This document shows, piece by piece, positions 51,113 to 63,782 of a DNA stretch of 64,000 nucleotides. The DNA lies in assembly GCA_963691705.1 (NCBI GenBank), contig OY829537.1, positions 58,194,304 through 58,258,303 on the forward strand, given 5' to 3'. Both the position numbers and the translations under genes were made by a program. The notes under the pieces were generated by a model. It had not been told where the DNA came from. It saw only the letters and a program-made list of their open reading frames with translations, and ran no database searches. Position 1 is the stretch's first letter, and each line of letters begins with the position of its first letter. This DNA comes from Viola odorata. Taxonomy: Eukaryota > Streptophyta > Magnoliopsida > Malpighiales > Violaceae.

Positions 51113-53684
51113 GGTCACGTCCGCATAGTCGTGTGATAAAGTTGTGTCTGGTCACGTCCGCACATGTTGTCAGTTAAGCGTTGTCAAGGGTCACGTCCCC
51201 ACATCGTGTTTTTAATGGTGTGTTTGGTCACGTCCGCACAGTCGTCTGATAATGTTGTGTCTGGTCACTTCCGCACAGTCGTCTGATAATGTTGTGTCTG
51301 GTCACGTCCGCACATGTTCTCTGTTAAGCGTTGTGAAGGGTCACGTCCCCACATCATGTTGTTAATGTTGTGTCAGGTCACGTCCACATATGTCGTCTGA
51401 TAATGTTGTGTCTGGTCACGTCCGCACATGTCATATCTTAAGCGTTGTGAAAGGTCACGGCCCCACATCGTGTTGTTAATGGTGTGTTTGGTCACTTCCG
51501 CACATGTCGTCTGATAATGTTATGTCTGCTCACGTCCGCACATGTTGTCTGTTAAGCGTTGTGAAGGGTCACGTCCCCACATCATATTTTAAATGCTGTG
51601 TCTGGTCACGTCTGCACAGTCGTCTAATAATATTGTGTCAGGTCACGTCCGCACATGTTGTCTGTTAGGCGTTGTGAAAGGTCACGTCCCCACATCATGT
51701 TGTTAATGTTGTGTCAGGTCACGTCCACATATGTCGTCTAATAATGTTGTGTCTGGTCACGCCTGCACATGTCATCTCTTAAGCGTTGTGAAAGGTCACG
51801 GCCCCACATCGTGTTGTTAATGGTGTGTTTAGTCACTTCCGCACATGTTGTCTGTTAAGCGTTGTGAAGGGTCACGTCCCCACATCATATTTTAAATGCT
51901 GTGTCTGGTCACGTCTGCACAGTTTTCTGATAATATTGTGTCAGGTCACGTCCGCACATGTTGTCTGTTAGGCGTTGTGAAAGGTCACGTCCCCACATCA
52001 TGTTGTTAATGTTGTGTCAGGTCACGTCCACATATGTCGTCTGATAATGTTGTGTCTGGTCACGCCTGCACATGTCATCTCTTAAGCGTTGTGAAAGGTC
52101 ACGGCCCCACATCGTGTTGTTAATGGTGTGTTTAGTCACTTCCGCACATGTTGTCTGTTAAGCGTTGTGAAGGGTCACGTCCCCACATCATATTTTAAAT
52201 GCTGTGTCTGGTCACGTCTGCACAGTCGTCTGATAATATTGTGTCAGGTCACGTCCGCACATGTTGTCTGTTAGGCGTTGTGAAAGGTCACGTCCCCACA
52301 TCATGTTGTTAATGTTGTGTCAGGTCACGTCCACATATGTCGTCTGATAATGTTGTGTCTGGTCACGTCCGCATATATCGTCTGTTAAGCGTTATGAAGG
52401 GTCACGTCCCCACATCATGTTTTTAATATTGTGTTTGGTCACGTCCGCACAGTCGTCTGATAATGTTGTGTCTGGTCACGTCCGCACATGTTGTCTGTTA
52501 AGCATTGTGAAGGGTCACGTCCCCACATTATGTTGTTAATGTTGTGTCAGGTCACATCCACATATGTCGTCTGATAATGTTGTGTCTGGTCACGTCCGCA
52601 CATGTCATCTCTTAAGCGTTATGAAAGGTCACGGCCCCACATCGTGTTGTTAATGGTGTGTTTGGTCACTTCCGCACATGTCGTCTGATAATGTTATGTC
52701 TGCTCACGTCCGCACATGTTGTCTGTTAAGCGTTGTGAAGGGTCACGTCCCCACATCATTTTTTAAATGTTGTGTCTGGTCACGTCTGCACAGTCGTCTG
52801 ATAATATTGTGTCTGGTTAAATCCGCACATGTCATCTCTTAAGCTTTGTGAAGGGTCACGTCCGTATAGTCGTCTGATAATGTTGTGTCTGGTCACTTAC
52901 GCACATGTTGTCTGTTAAGCGTTGTGAAGGGTCACGTCCCCACATTGTGTTTTTAATGTTGTGTCTCGTCACTTCCGCACAGTCGTTTGATAATGTTGTG
53001 TCTGGTCACTTCCGCACAGTCGTCTGATAATGTTGTGTCAGGTCACTTCCGCACATGTTGTCTGTCAAGTGTTGTGAAGGGTCACGTCCACACATCGTGT
53101 ATTTAATGTTGTGTGTGGTCAGGTACGCACATGTCGTTTGATAATGTTGTGTCTGGTCACGTCCGCACATGTTGTCTGTTAAGCGTTGTGAAGCGTCACG
53201 TCCCCACATCATGTTTTTAATATTGTGTTTGGTCACGTCCGCACAGTCGTCTGATAATGTTGTGTCTGGTCACGTCCGCACAGTCGTCTGATAATGTTGT
53301 GTCTGGTCACGTCCGCACATGTTGTCTGTTAAGCGTTGTGAAGGGTCACGTCCCCACATCATGTTGTTAATGTTGTGTCAGGTCACGTCCACATATGTCG
53401 TCTGATAATGTTGTGTCTGGTCACGTCCGCACATGTCATCTCTTAAGCGTTGTGAAAGGTCACGGCCCCACATCGTGTTGTTAATGTTGTGTCTGGTCAC
53501 GTCCACACATGTCGTCTGATAATGTTGTGTCTGGTCACGTCCGCATATATCGTCTGTTAAGCGTTATGAAGGGTCACGTCCCCACATCGTGTTTTTAATA
53601 TTGTGTCTGGTCACGTCCGCACATGTCATCTCTTAAGCATTGTGAAGGGTCACGCCCCCACCTCGTGTTATTAATGTTGTGTCT
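51113..53684 (+). repeat. Long HOR unit containing diverged monomers (2572 bp)
   Basis: Begins A- and C-like with GTCTAATAATATTG (near 51623). Passes through the diverged cluster 52815-53154, then returns to ordinary monomers with paired short alphas near 53238-53311. Matches 56562 onward at offset 5449 until about 53275. Confidence 0.85.
52815..53154 (+). repeat. Diverged monomer cluster, copy 1
   Basis: Monomers with changes not seen before 52.5 kb: GGTTAAATCC head with AAGCTTTGTG, GGTCACTTACG, TCTCGTCACTTCC, TGTCAAGTGTTG, ATCGTGTATTTAATG and GGTCAGGTACGC with GTCGTTTGATAATG. Lengths stay 37-39 bp, so they are a diverged subfamily and not foreign DNA. Confidence 0.92.
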
Positions 53685-55539
53685 GGTCACGTCCGCACAG
53701 TCGTGTGATAAAGTTGTGTCTGGTCACGTCCGCACATGTTGTCAGTTAAGCGTTGTCAAGGGTCACGTCCCCACATCGTGTTTTTAATGGTGTGTTTGGT
53801 CACGTCCGCACAGTCGTCTAATAATGTTGTGTCTGGTCACTTCCGCACAGTCGTCTGATAATGTTGTGTCTGGTCACGTCCGCACATGTTGTCTGTTAAG
53901 CGTTGTGAAGGGTCACGTCCCCACATCATGTTGTTAATGTTGTGTCAGGTCACGTCCACATATGTCGTCTGATAATGTTGTGTCTGGTCACGTCCGCACA
54001 TGTCATCTCTTAAGCGTTGTGAAAGGTCACGGCCCCACATCGTGTTGTTAATTGTGTGTTTGGTCACTTCCGCACATGTCGTCTGATAATGTTATGTCTG
54101 CTCACGTCCGCACATGTTGTCTGTTAAGCGTTGTGAAGGGTCACGTCCCCACATCATATTTTAAATGCTGTGTCTGGTCACGTCTGCACAGTCGTCTGAT
54201 AATATTGTGTCAGGTCACGTCCGCACATGTTGTCTGTTAGGCGTTGTGAAAGGTCACGTCACCACATCATGTTGTTAATGTTGTGTCAGGTCACGTCCAC
54301 ATATGTCGTCTGATAATGTTGTGTCTGGTCACGCCTGCACATGTCATCTCTTAAGCGTTGTGAAAGGTCACGGCCCCACATCGTGTTGTTAATGGTGTGT
54401 TTAGTCACTTCCGCACATGTTGTCTGTTAATCGTTGTGAAGGGTCACGTCCCCACATCATATTTTAAATGCTGTGTCTGGTCACGTCTGCACAGTTTTCT
54501 GATAATATTGTGTCAGGTCACGTCCGCACATGTTGTCTGTTAGGCGTTGTGAAAGGTCACGTCCCCACATCATGTTGTTAATGTTGTGTCAGGTCACGTC
54601 CACATATGTCGTCTGATAATGTTGTGTCTGGTCACGCCTGCACATGTCATCTCTTAAGCGTTGTGAAAGGTCACGGCCCCACATCGTGTTGTTAATGGTG
54701 TGTTTAGTCACTTCCGCACATGTTGTCTGTTAAGCGTTGTGAAGGGTCACGTCCCCACATCATATTTTAAATGCTGTGTCTGGTCACGTCTGCACAGTCG
54801 TCTGATAATATTGTGTCAGGTCACGTCCGCACATGTTGTCTGTTAGGCGTTGTGAAAGGTCACGTCCCCACATCATGTTGTTAATGTTGTGTCAGGTCAC
54901 GTCCACATATGTCGTCTGATAATGTTGTGTCTGGTCACGCCTGCAAATGTCATCTCTTAAGCGTTGTGAAAGGTCACGGCCCCACATCGTGTTGTTAATG
55001 TTGTGTCTGGTCACGTCCACACATGTCGTCTGATAATGTTGTGTCTGGTCACGTCCGCATATATCGTCTGTTAAGCGTTATGAAGGGTCACGTCCCCACA
55101 TCATGTTTTTAATATTGTGTTTGGTCACGTCCGCACAGTCGTCTGATAATGTTGTGTCTGGTCACGTCCGCACATGTTGTCTATTAAGCGTTGTGAAGGG
55201 TCACGTCCCCACATCATGTTGTTAATGTTGTGTCAGGTCACGTCCACATATGTCGTCTGATAATGTTGTGTCTGGTCACGTCCGCACATGTCATCTCTTA
55301 AGCGTTGTGAAAGGTCACGGCCCCACATCGTGTTGTTAATGTTGTGTCTGGTCACGTCCACACATGTCGTCTGATAATGTTGTGTCTGGTCACGTCCGCA
55401 TATATCGTCTGTTAAGCGTTATGAAGGGTCACGTCCCCACATCGTGTTTTTAATATTGTGTCTGGTCACGTCCGCACATGTCATCTCTTAAGCGTTGTGA
55501 AGGGTCACGCCCCCACCTCGTGTTATTAATTTTGTGTCT
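53685..55539 (+). repeat. HOR unit C (1855 bp), second 5.4-kb block
   Basis: Homologue of 48312-50166 at offset 5373. ATTAATTTTGTGTC near 55526 in its closing gamma is a private G-to-T. Confidence 0.9.
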
Positions 55540-56561
55540 GGTCACGTCCGCACAGTCGTGTGATAAAGTTGTGTCTGGTCACGTCCGTACATGTTGTCAG
55601 TTAAGCGTTGTCAAGGGTCAGGTCCCCACATCGTGTTTTTAATGGTGTGTTTGGTCACGTCCGCACAGTCGTCTAATAATGTTGTGTCTGGTCACTTCCG
55701 CACAGTCGTCTGATAATGTTGTGTCTGGTCACGTCCGCACATGTTGTCTGTTAAGCGTTGTGAAGGGTCACGTCCCCACATCATGTTGTTAATGTTGTGT
55801 CAGGTCACGTCCACATATGTCGTCTGATAATGTTGTGTCTGGTCACGTCCGCACATGTCATCTCTTAAGCGTTGTGAAAGGTCACGGCCCCACATCGTGT
55901 TGTTAATGGTGTGTTTGGTCACTTCCGCACATGTCGTCTGATAATGTTATGTCTGCGCACGTCCGCACATGTTGTCTGTTAAGCGTTGTGAAGGGTCACG
56001 TCCCCACATCATATTTTAAATGCTGTGTCTGGTCACGTCTGCACAGTCGTCTGATAATATTGTGTCAGGTCACGTCCGCACATGTTGTCTGTTAGGCGTT
56101 GTGAAAGGTCACGTCCCCACATCATGTTGTTAATGTTGTGTCAGGTCACGTCCACATATGTCGTCTGATAATGTTGTGTCTGGTCACGCCTGCACATGTC
56201 ATCTCTTAAGCGTTGTGAAAGGTCACGTCCCCACATCATGTTGTTAATGTTCTGTCAGGTCACGTCCACATATGTCGTCTGATAATGTTGTGTCTGGTCA
56301 CGTCCGCACATGTCATCTCTTAAGCGTTGTGAAAGGTCACGACCCCACATCGTGTTGTTAATGTTGTGTCTGGTCACGTCCACACATGTCGTCTGATAAT
56401 GTTGTGTCTGGTCACGTCCGCATATATCGTCTGTTAAGCGTTATGAAGGGTCACGTCCCCACATCGTGTTTTTAATATTGTGTCTGGTCACGTCCGCACA
56501 TGTCATCTCTTAAGCGTTGTGAAGGGTCACGCCCCCACCTCGTGTTATTAATGTTGTGTCT
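55540..56561 (+). repeat. HOR unit A, right subtype (1022 bp), last full copy
   Basis: Full-length counterpart of 50167-51112. CACGACCCC is present near 56339. No intact A unit follows it in the window. Confidence 0.9.
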
Positions 56562-59437
56562 GGTCACGTCCGCATAGTCGTGTGATAAAGTTGTGTCTGG
56601 TCACGTCCGCACATGTTGTCAGTTAAGCGTTGTCAAGGGTCACGTCCCCACATCGTGTTTTTAATGGTGTGTTTGGTCACGTCCGCACAGTCGTCTGATA
56701 ATGTTGTGTCTGGTCACTTCCGCACAGTCGTCTGATAATGTTGTGTCTGGTCACGTCCGCACATGTTCTCTGTTAAGCGTTGTGAAGGGTCACGTCCCCA
56801 CATCATGTTGTTAATGTTGTGTCAGGTCACGTCCACATATGTCGTCTGATAATGTTGTGTCTGGTCACGTCCGCACATGTCATATCTTAAGCGTTGTGAA
56901 AGGTCACGGCCCCACATCGTGTTGTTAATGGTGTGTTTGGTCACTTCCGCACATGTCGTCTGATAATGTTATGTCTGCTCACGTCCGCACATGTTGTCTG
57001 TTAAGCGTTGTGAAGGGTCACGTCCCCACATCATATTTTAAATGCTGTGTCTGGTCACGTCTGCACAGTCGTCTGATAATATTGTGTCAGGTCACGTCCG
57101 CACATGTTGTCTGTTAGGCGTTGTGAAAGGTCACGTCCCCACATCATGTTGTTAATGTTGTGTCAGGTCACGTCCACATATGTCGTCTAATAATGTTGTG
57201 TCTGGTCACGCCTGCACATGTCATCTCTTAAGCGTTGTGAAAGGTCACGACCCCACATCGTGTTGTTAATGGTGTGTTTAGTCACTTCCGCACATGTTGT
57301 CTGTTAAGCGTTGTGAAGGGTCACGTCCCCACATCATATTTTAAATGCTGTGTCTGGTCACGTCTGCACAGTTTTCTGATAATATTGTGTCAGGTCACGT
57401 CCGCACACGTTGTCTGTTAGGCGTTGTGAAAGGTCACGTCCCCACATCATGTTGTTAATGTTGTGTCAGGTCACGTCCACATATGTCGTCTGATAATGTT
57501 GTGTCTGGTCACGCCTGCACATGTCATCTCTTAAGCGTTGTGAAAGGTCACGGCCCCACATCGTGTTGTTAATGGTGTGTTTAGTCACTTCCGCACATGT
57601 TGTCTGTTAAGCGTTGTGAAGGGTCACGTCCCCACATCATATTTTAAATGCTGTGTCTGGTCACGTCTGCACAGTCGTCTGATAATATTGTGTCAGGTCA
57701 CGTCCGCACATGTTGTCTGTTAGGCGTTGTGAAAGGTCACGTCCCCACATCATGTTGTTAATGTTGTGTCAGGTCACGTCCACATATGTCGTCTGATAAT
57801 GTTGTGTCTGGTCACGTCCGCATATATCGTCTGTTAAGCGTTATGAAGGGTCACGTCCCCACATCATGTTTTTAATATTGTGTTTGGTCACGTCCGCACA
57901 GTCGTCTGATAATGTTGTGTCTGGTCACGTCCGCACATGTTGTCTGTTAAGCATTGTGAAGGGTCACGTCCCCACATTATGTTGTTAATGTTGTGTCAGG
58001 TCACATCCACATATGTCGTCTGATAATGTTGTGTCTGGTCACGTCCGCACATGTCATCTCTTAAGCGTTATGAAAGGTCACGGCCCCACATCGTGTTGTT
58101 AATGGTGTGTTTGGTCACTTCCGCACATGTCGTCTGATAATGTTATGTCTGCTCACGTCCGCACATGTTGTCTGTTAAGCGTTGTGAAGGGTCACGTCCC
58201 CACATCATTTTTTAAATGTTGTGTCTGGTCACGTCTGCACAGTCGTCTGATAATATTGTGTCTGGTTAAATCCGCACATGTCATCTCTTAAGCTTTGTGA
58301 AGGGTCACGTCCGTATAGTCGTCTGATAATGTTGTGTCTGGTCACTTACGCACATGTTGTCTGTTAAGCGTTGTGAAGGGTCACGTCCCCACATTGTGTT
58401 TTTAATGTTGTGTCTCGTCACTTCCGCACAGTCGTTTGATAATGTTGTGTCTGGTCACTTCCGCACAGTCGTCTGATAATGTTGTGTCTGGTCACTTCCG
58501 CACATGTTGTCTGTCAAGTGTTGTGAAGGGTCACGTCCACACATCGTGTATTTAATGTTGTGTGTGGTCAGGTACGCACATGTCGTTTGATAATGTTGTG
58601 TCTGGTCACGTCCGCACATGTTGTCTGTTAAGCGTTGTGAAGCGTCACGTCCCCACATCATGTTTTTAATATTGTGTTTGGTCACGTCCGCACAGTCGTC
58701 TGATAATGTTGTGTCTGGTCACGTCCGCACATGTTGTCTGTTAAGCATTGTGAAGGGTCACGTCCCCACATCATGTTGTTAATGTTGTGTCAGGTCACGT
58801 CCACAAATGTCGTCTGATAATGTTGTGTCTGGTCACGTCCGCACATGTCATTTCTTAAGCGTTGTGAAAGGTCACGGCCCCACATCGTGTTGTTAATGGT
58901 GTGTTTGGTCACTTCCGCACATGTCGTCTGATAATGTTATGTCTGCTCACGTCCGCACATGTTGTCTGTTAAGCGTTGTGAAGGGTCACGTCCCCACATC
59001 ATATTTTAAATGTTGTGTCTGGTCACGTCTGCACAGTCGTCTGATAATATTGTGTCAGGTCACGTCTGCACATGTTGTCTGTTAGGCGTTGTGAAAGGTC
59101 ACGTCCCCACATCATGTTGTTAATGTTGTGTCAGGTCACGTCCACATATGTCGTCTGATAATGTTGTGTTTGGTCACGCCTGCACATGTCATCTCTTAAG
59201 CGTTGTGAAAGGTCACGGCCCCACATCGTGTTGTTAATGTTGTGTCTGGTCACGTCCACACATGTCGTCTGATAATGTTGTGTCTGGTCACGTCCGCATA
59301 TATCGTCTGTTAAGCGTTATGAAGGGTCACGTCCCCACATCGTGTTTTTAATATTGTGTCTGGTCACGTCCGCACATGTTATCTCTTAAGCGTTGTGAAG
59401 GGTCACGCCCCCACCTCGTGTTATTAATGTTGTGTCT
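56562..59437 (+). repeat. Long HOR unit containing diverged monomers (2876 bp)
   Basis: Matches 51113 onward at offset 5449 to about 58.7 kb. It then continues with ordinary trimers including GCATTGTGAAG near 58747 and TCATTTC beta near 58849, rather than the short-alpha pair of the first copy. CGCACACGTTG near 57403 is private. Confidence 0.85.
58264..58603 (+). repeat. Diverged monomer cluster, copy 2
   Basis: Duplicate of 52815-53154 (offset 5449), nearly base for base. One difference: GTGTCTGGTCAC near 58485 where copy 1 has GTGTCAGGTCAC. Confidence 0.92.
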
Positions 59438-60420
59438 GGTCACGTCCGCACAGTCGTGTGATAAAGTTGTGTCTGGTCACGTCCGCACATGTTTTCAGTT
59501 AAGCGTTGTCAAGGGTCACGTCCCCACATCGTGTTTTTAATGGTGTGTTTGGTCACGTCCGCACAGTCGTCTAATAATGTTGTGTCTGGTCACTTCCGCA
59601 CAGTCGTCTGATAATGTTGTGTCTGGTCACGTCCGCACATGTTGTCTGTTAAGCGTTGTGAAGGGTCACGTCCCCACATCATGTTGTTAATGTTGTGTCA
59701 GGTCACGTCCACATATGTCGTCTGATAATGTTGTGTCTGGTCACGTCCGCACATGTCATCTCTTAAGCGTTGTGAAAGGTCACGGCCCCACATCGTGTTG
59801 TTAATGGTGTGTTTGGTCACTTCCGCACATGTCGTCTGATAATGTTATGTCTGCGCACGTCCGCACATGTTGTCTGTTAAGCGTTGTGAAGGGTCACGTC
59901 CCCACATCATATTTTAAATGCTGTGTCTGGTCACGTCTGCACAGTCGTCTGATAATATTGTGTCAGGTCACGTCCGCACATGTTGTCTGTTAGGCGTTGT
60001 GAAAGGTCACGTACCCACATCATGTTGTTAATGTTGTGTCAGGTCACGTCCACATATGTCGTCTGATAATGTTGTGTCTGGTCACGCCTGCACATGTCAT
60101 CTCTTAAGCGTTGTGAAAGGTCACGGCCCCACATCGTGTTGTTAATGGTGTGTTTAGTCACTTCCGCACATGTTGTCTGTTAAGCGTTGTGAAGGGTCAC
60201 GTCCCCACATCATATTTTAAATGCTGTGTCTGGTCACGTCTGCACAGTCGTCTGATAATGTTGTGTCTGGTCACGTCCGCATATATCGTCTGTTAAGCGT
60301 TATGAAGGGTCACGTCCCCACATCGTGTTTTTAATATTGTGTCTGGTCACGTCCGCACATGTCATCTCTTAAGCGTTGTGATAGGTCACGCCCCCACCTC
60401 GTGTTATTAATGTTGTGTCT
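59438..60420 (+). repeat. Chimeric HOR unit, 26-mer (983 bp)
   Basis: Eight alpha, nine beta and nine gamma sum to 983, with a different internal order from the 983-bp unit at 45777. The junction lies at an alpha near 60236-60270, where a GTCTGCACAGTCG head runs into a GATAATGTTG tail and the GCATATATCG beta. GTGATAGGTCACG near 60378 is a private double change. Confidence 0.88.
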
Positions 60421-61895
60421 GGTCACGTCCGCACAGTCGTGTGATAAAGTTGTGTCTGGTCACGTCCGCACATGTTGTCAGTTAAGCGTTGTCAAGGGTC
60501 ACGTCCCCACATCGTGTTTTTAATGGTGTGTTTGGTCACGTCCGCACAGTCGTCTGATAATGTTGTGTCTGGTCACTTTCGCACAGTCGTCTGATAATGT
60601 TGTGTCTGGTCACTTCCGCACATGTTGTCTGTCAAGCGTTGTGAAGGGTCACGTCCCCACATCGTGTATTTAATGTTGTGTTTGGTCAGGTACGCACATG
60701 TCGTCTCATAATGTTGTGTCTGGTTAAATCCGCACATGTCATCTCTTATGCTTTGTGAAGGGTCACGTCCGTACAGTCGTCTGATAATGTTGTGTCTGGT
60801 CACTTCCGCACATGTTGTCTGTTAAGCGTTGTCAAGGGTCACGTCCCCACATTGTGTTTTTAATGTTGTGTCTCGTCACGTCCGCACAGTCGTTTGATAA
60901 TGTTGTGTCTGGTCACTTCCACACAGTCGTCTGATAATGTTGTGTCTGGTCACTTCCGCACATGTTGTCTGTCAAGTGTTGTGAAGGGTCACGTCCCCAC
61001 ATCGTGTATTTAATGTTGTGTGTGGTCAGGTACGCACATGTCGTTTGATAATGTTGTGTCTGGTCACGTCCGCACATGTTGTCTGTTAAGCGTTGTGAAG
61101 CGTCACGTCCCCACATCATGTTTTTAATATTGTGTTTGGTCACGTCCGCACAGTCGTCTGATAATGTTGTGTCTGGTCACGTCCGCACATGTTGTCTGTT
61201 AAGCATTATGAAGGGTCACGTCCCCACATCATGTTGTTAATGTTGTGTCAGGTCACGTCCACATATGTCGTCTGATAATGTTGTGTCTGGTCACGTCCGC
61301 ACATGTCATTTCTTAAGCGTTGTGAAAGGTCACGGCCCCACATCGTGTTGTTAATGGTGTGTTTGGTCACTTCCGCACATGTCGTCTGATAATGTTATGT
61401 CTGCTCACGTCCGCACATGTTGTCTGTTAAGCGTTGTGAAGGGTCACGTCCCCACATCATATTTTAAATGTTGTGTCTGGTCACGTCTGCACAGTCGTCT
61501 GATAATATTGTGTCAGGTCACGTCCGCACATGTTGTCTGTTAGGCGTTGTGAAAGGTCACGTCCCCACATCATGTTGTTAATCTTGTGTCAGGTCACGTC
61601 CACATATGTCGTCTGATAATGTTGTGTTTGGTCACGCCTGCACATGTCATCTCTTAAGCGTTGTGAAAGGTCACGGCCCCACATCGTGTTGTTAATGTTG
61701 TGTCTGTTCACGTCCACACATGTCGTCTGATAATGTTGTGTCTGGTCACGTCCGCATATATCGTCTGTTAAGCGTTATGAAGGGTCACGTCCCCACATCG
61801 TGTTTTTAATATTGTGTCTGGTCACGTCCGCACATGTTATCTCTTAAGCGTTATGCAGGGTCACGCCCCCACCTCGTGTTATTAATGTTGTGTCT
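60421..61895 (+). repeat. HOR unit with diverged 5' half (1475 bp)
   Basis: Thirty-nine monomers sum exactly to 1475. The first ~640 bp are mostly the diverged subfamily; the rest are ordinary modules closing with CCCCCACCTCG. GTTATGCAGGG near 61851 and TCTGTTCACG near 61703 are private. Confidence 0.9.
60608..61061 (+). repeat. Diverged monomer cluster, copy 3 (longer)
   Basis: Has two GGTCAGGTACGC alphas (60684 and 61024) around the GGTTAAATCC beta (60722), whereas the earlier clusters have one of each. TGTCAAG betas and GTGTATTTAATG gammas are present. Order alpha-beta-alpha near 60684-60797 lacks a gamma. Confidence 0.9.
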
Positions 61896-62878
61896 GGTCA
61901 CGTCCGCACAGTCGTGTGATAAAGTTGTGTCTGGTCACGTCCGCACATGTTGTCAGTTAAGCGTTGTCAAGGGTCACGTCCCCACATCGTGTTTTTAATG
62001 GTGTGTTTGGTCACGTCCGCACAGTCGTCTAATAATGTTGTGTCTGGTCACTTCCGCACAGTCATCTGATAATGTTGTGTCTGGTCACGTCCGCACATGT
62101 TGTCTGTTATGCGTTGTGAAGGGTCACGTCCCCACATCATGTTGTTAATGTTGTGTCAGGTCACGTCCACATATGTCGTCTGATAATGTTGTGTCTGGTC
62201 ACGTCCGCACATGTTATCTCTTAAGCGTTGTGAAAGGTCACGGCCCCACATCGTGTTGTTAATGGTGTGTTTGGTCACTTCTGCACATGTCGTCTGATAA
62301 CGTTATGTCTGCTCACGTCCGCACATGTTCTCTGTTAAGCGTTGTGAAGGGTCACGTCCCCACATCATATTTTAAATGCTGTGTCTGGTCACGTCTGCAC
62401 AGTCGTCTGATAATATTGTGTCAGGTCACGTCCGCACATGTTGTCTGTTAGGCGTTGTGAAAGGTCACGTCCCCACATCATGTTGTTAATGTTGTGTCAG
62501 GTCACGTCCACATATGTCGTCTGATAATGTTGTGTCTGGTCACGTCCGCACATGTTATCTCTTAAGCGTTGTGAAAGGTCATGGCCCCACATCGTGTTGT
62601 TAATGGTGTGTTTGGTCACTTCCGCACATGTCGTCTGATAATGTTATGTCTGCTCACGTCCGCACATGTTGTCTGTTAAGCGTTGTGAAGGGTCAAGTCC
62701 CCACATCATATTTTAAATGTTGTGTCTGGTCACGTCTGCACAGTCGTCTGATAATATTGTGTTAGGTCACGTCCGCACATGTTGTCTGTTAGGCGTTGTG
62801 AAAGGTCACGTCCCCACATCATGTTGTTAATGTTGTGTCAGGTCACGTCCACATATGTCGTCTGATAATGTTGTGTCT
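61896..62878 (+). repeat. Last ordinary HOR stretch before the hexamer array
   Basis: Starts with the marker alpha and runs through ordinary trimers, twice passing the GCTCACG-beta and ATATTTTAAATG-gamma module (near 62309 and 62652). There is no closing CCCCCACCTCG gamma; the 226-bp array begins directly after an alpha. Transitions at 62064 (GTCATCTG) and 62582 (GGTCATGGCC) are private. Confidence 0.87.
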
Positions 62879-63782
62879 GGTCACTTCCGCACATGTTGTC
62901 TGTTAAGCGTTGTCAAGGGTCACGTCCCCACATTGTGTTTTTAATGTTGTGTCTCGTCACGTCCGCACAGTCGTTTGATAATGTTGTGTCTGGTCACTTC
63001 CGCACAGTCGTCTGATAATGTTGTGTCTGGTCACTTCCGCACATGTTGTCTGTCAAGAGTTGTGAAGGGTCACGTCCCCACATCGTGTATTTAATGTTGT
63101 GTCTGGTCACTTCCGCACATGTTGTCTGTTAAGCGTTGTCAAGGGTCACGTCCCCACATTGTGTTTTTAATGTTGTGTCTCGTCACGTCCGCACAGTCGT
63201 CTGATAATGTTGTGTCTGGTCACTTCCGCACAGTCGTCTGATAATGTTGTGTCTGGTCACTTCCGCACATGTTGTCTGTCAAGAGTTGTGAAGGGTCACG
63301 TCCCCACATCGTGTATTTAATGTTGTGTCTGGTCACTTCCGCACATGTTGTCTGTTAAGCGTTGTCAAGGGTCACGTCCCCACATTGTGTTTTTAATGTT
63401 GTGTCTCGTCACGTCCGCACAGTCGTCTGATAATGTTGTGTCTGGTCACTTCCGCACAGTCGTCTGATAATGTTGTGTCTGGTCACTTCCGCACATGTTG
63501 TCTGTCAAGAGTTGTGAAGGGTCACGTCCCCACATCGTGTATTTAATGTTGTGTCTGGTCACTTCCGCACATGTTGTCTGTTAAGCGTTGTCAAGGGTCA
63601 CGTCCCCACATTGTGTTTTTAATGTTGTGTCTCGTCACGTCCGCACAGTCGTCTGATAATGTTGTGTCTGGTCACTTCCGCACAGTCGTCTGATAATGTT
63701 GTGTCTGGTCACTTCCGCACATGTTGTCTGTCAAGAGTTGTGAAGGGTCACGTCCCCACATCGTGTATTTAATGTTGTGTCT
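62879..63782 (+). repeat. 226-bp hexamer HOR, four tandem copies
   Basis: Units at 62879, 63105, 63331 and 63557, each beta-gamma-alpha-alpha-beta-gamma = 39+37+37+37+39+37 = 226. TGTCAAGAGT recurs at 63051, 63277, 63503 and 63729. Copies look identical apart from GTCGTTTGA in copy 1 against GTCGTCTGA in copies 2-4. Built from the diverged subfamily, with a GGTCACTTCC head in several monomers. Confidence 0.95.

Noticed and set aside
52815..53154. Inserted foreign element in the diverged cluster
   Set aside because: Each piece still has the monomer length, head and tail of alpha, beta or gamma; only point differences, so it is a diverged subfamily.
25248..54240. Recurrent 62-codon + strand ORFs (25248, 30661, 35393, 42284, 46144, 48679, 54052)
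   Set aside because: They are copies of one HOR segment containing the TTAATTGTGTGTTTGG variant and share sequence because the repeat is shared. They are short, lack any known domain and vary only with the satellite. Not annotated as genes.
50882..61143. Minus-strand ORFs of 70-78 codons with internal repeats (23626, 24346, 50882, 53006, 58455, 60573, 60913)
   Set aside because: Open only where no 37-bp alpha shifts the frame. Translation simply reproduces the monomer period, with no start context, splice evidence or domain.
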